This document shows positions 6,579-6,622 of a stretch of DNA of 6,622 nt, piece after piece. Below the pieces are notes generated by a model. The model saw only the letters and a list, made by a program, of their open reading frames with translations. It did not search any database and was not told the DNA's origin. A program made the position numbers and the translations under genes. This stretch comes from Chitinophaga pinensis (GTDB lineage Bacteria; Bacteroidota; Bacteroidia; SXHM01). The first letter of the stretch is position 1, and each line of letters begins with the position of its first letter. Where the stretch lies: NCBI GenBank assembly GCA_945889235.1, contig CAMDBK010000178.1:1-6622 (forward strand), written 5' to 3'.

Positions 6579-6622
6579 GCTAACCTGAGCAGCAATACAC
6601 CTGTTAAAGACACAGCTATTAG

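Overview
The window looks like a chromosomal segment of a Bacteroidota bacterium. The reasons are AT-rich coding sequence, genes without Shine-Dalgarno sequences, several promoter-like sites fitting the Bacteroidota pattern TTTG/TTG-N19-21-TAnnTTTG, and the gene order alaS / M23 peptidase / small MerR regulator, which I recall as common in that phylum (from memory, not checked). No rRNA, tRNA, CRISPR array or insertion sequence with a transposase was seen.

Layout. Positions 1-738 (minus) hold the N-terminal 246 residues of an arginase-family hydrolase that runs off the left edge. It is divergent from an OmpR/PhoB-type response regulator (825-1517, plus) across an 86-bp gap with one -7 box for each direction. 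The regulator converges on alaS (1616-4288, minus), and a palindromic repeat fills practically the whole gap between their stop codons. alaS is full length, but its editing region seems to carry two short in-frame insertions whose DNA resembles intergenic repeats. Divergent from alaS are an inner-membrane-anchored M23 metallopeptidase (4432-5403) and a MerR-family regulator (5489-5830, TTG start), separated by another repeat-rich spacer.

The right-hand 800 bp are of a different kind. An 8-bp tandem repeat overlaps the merR stop, and a good Bacteroidota-type promoter follows (5897-5928). Then come a 15-unit AG dinucleotide tract, seven tandem units of exactly 42 bp with no indels, and a small ORF (6396-6578). 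The ORF's reading frame continues to the window edge after a single TAG. The repeat block can be read as a 144-residue repeat protein, but substitutions between units are not concentrated at third codon positions. I therefore favour a structured or protein-binding repetitive leader over a protein. This promoter / AG tract / 42-bp array / small-gene module is the most likely undescribed element here.

How the genes work together. alaS, the peptidase and the arginase are housekeeping functions (translation, cell-wall remodelling, arginine catabolism). The response regulator has no histidine kinase beside it within the window. The clearest general theme is a high density of short palindromic or tandem repeats in nearly every intergenic gap, and apparently inside alaS.
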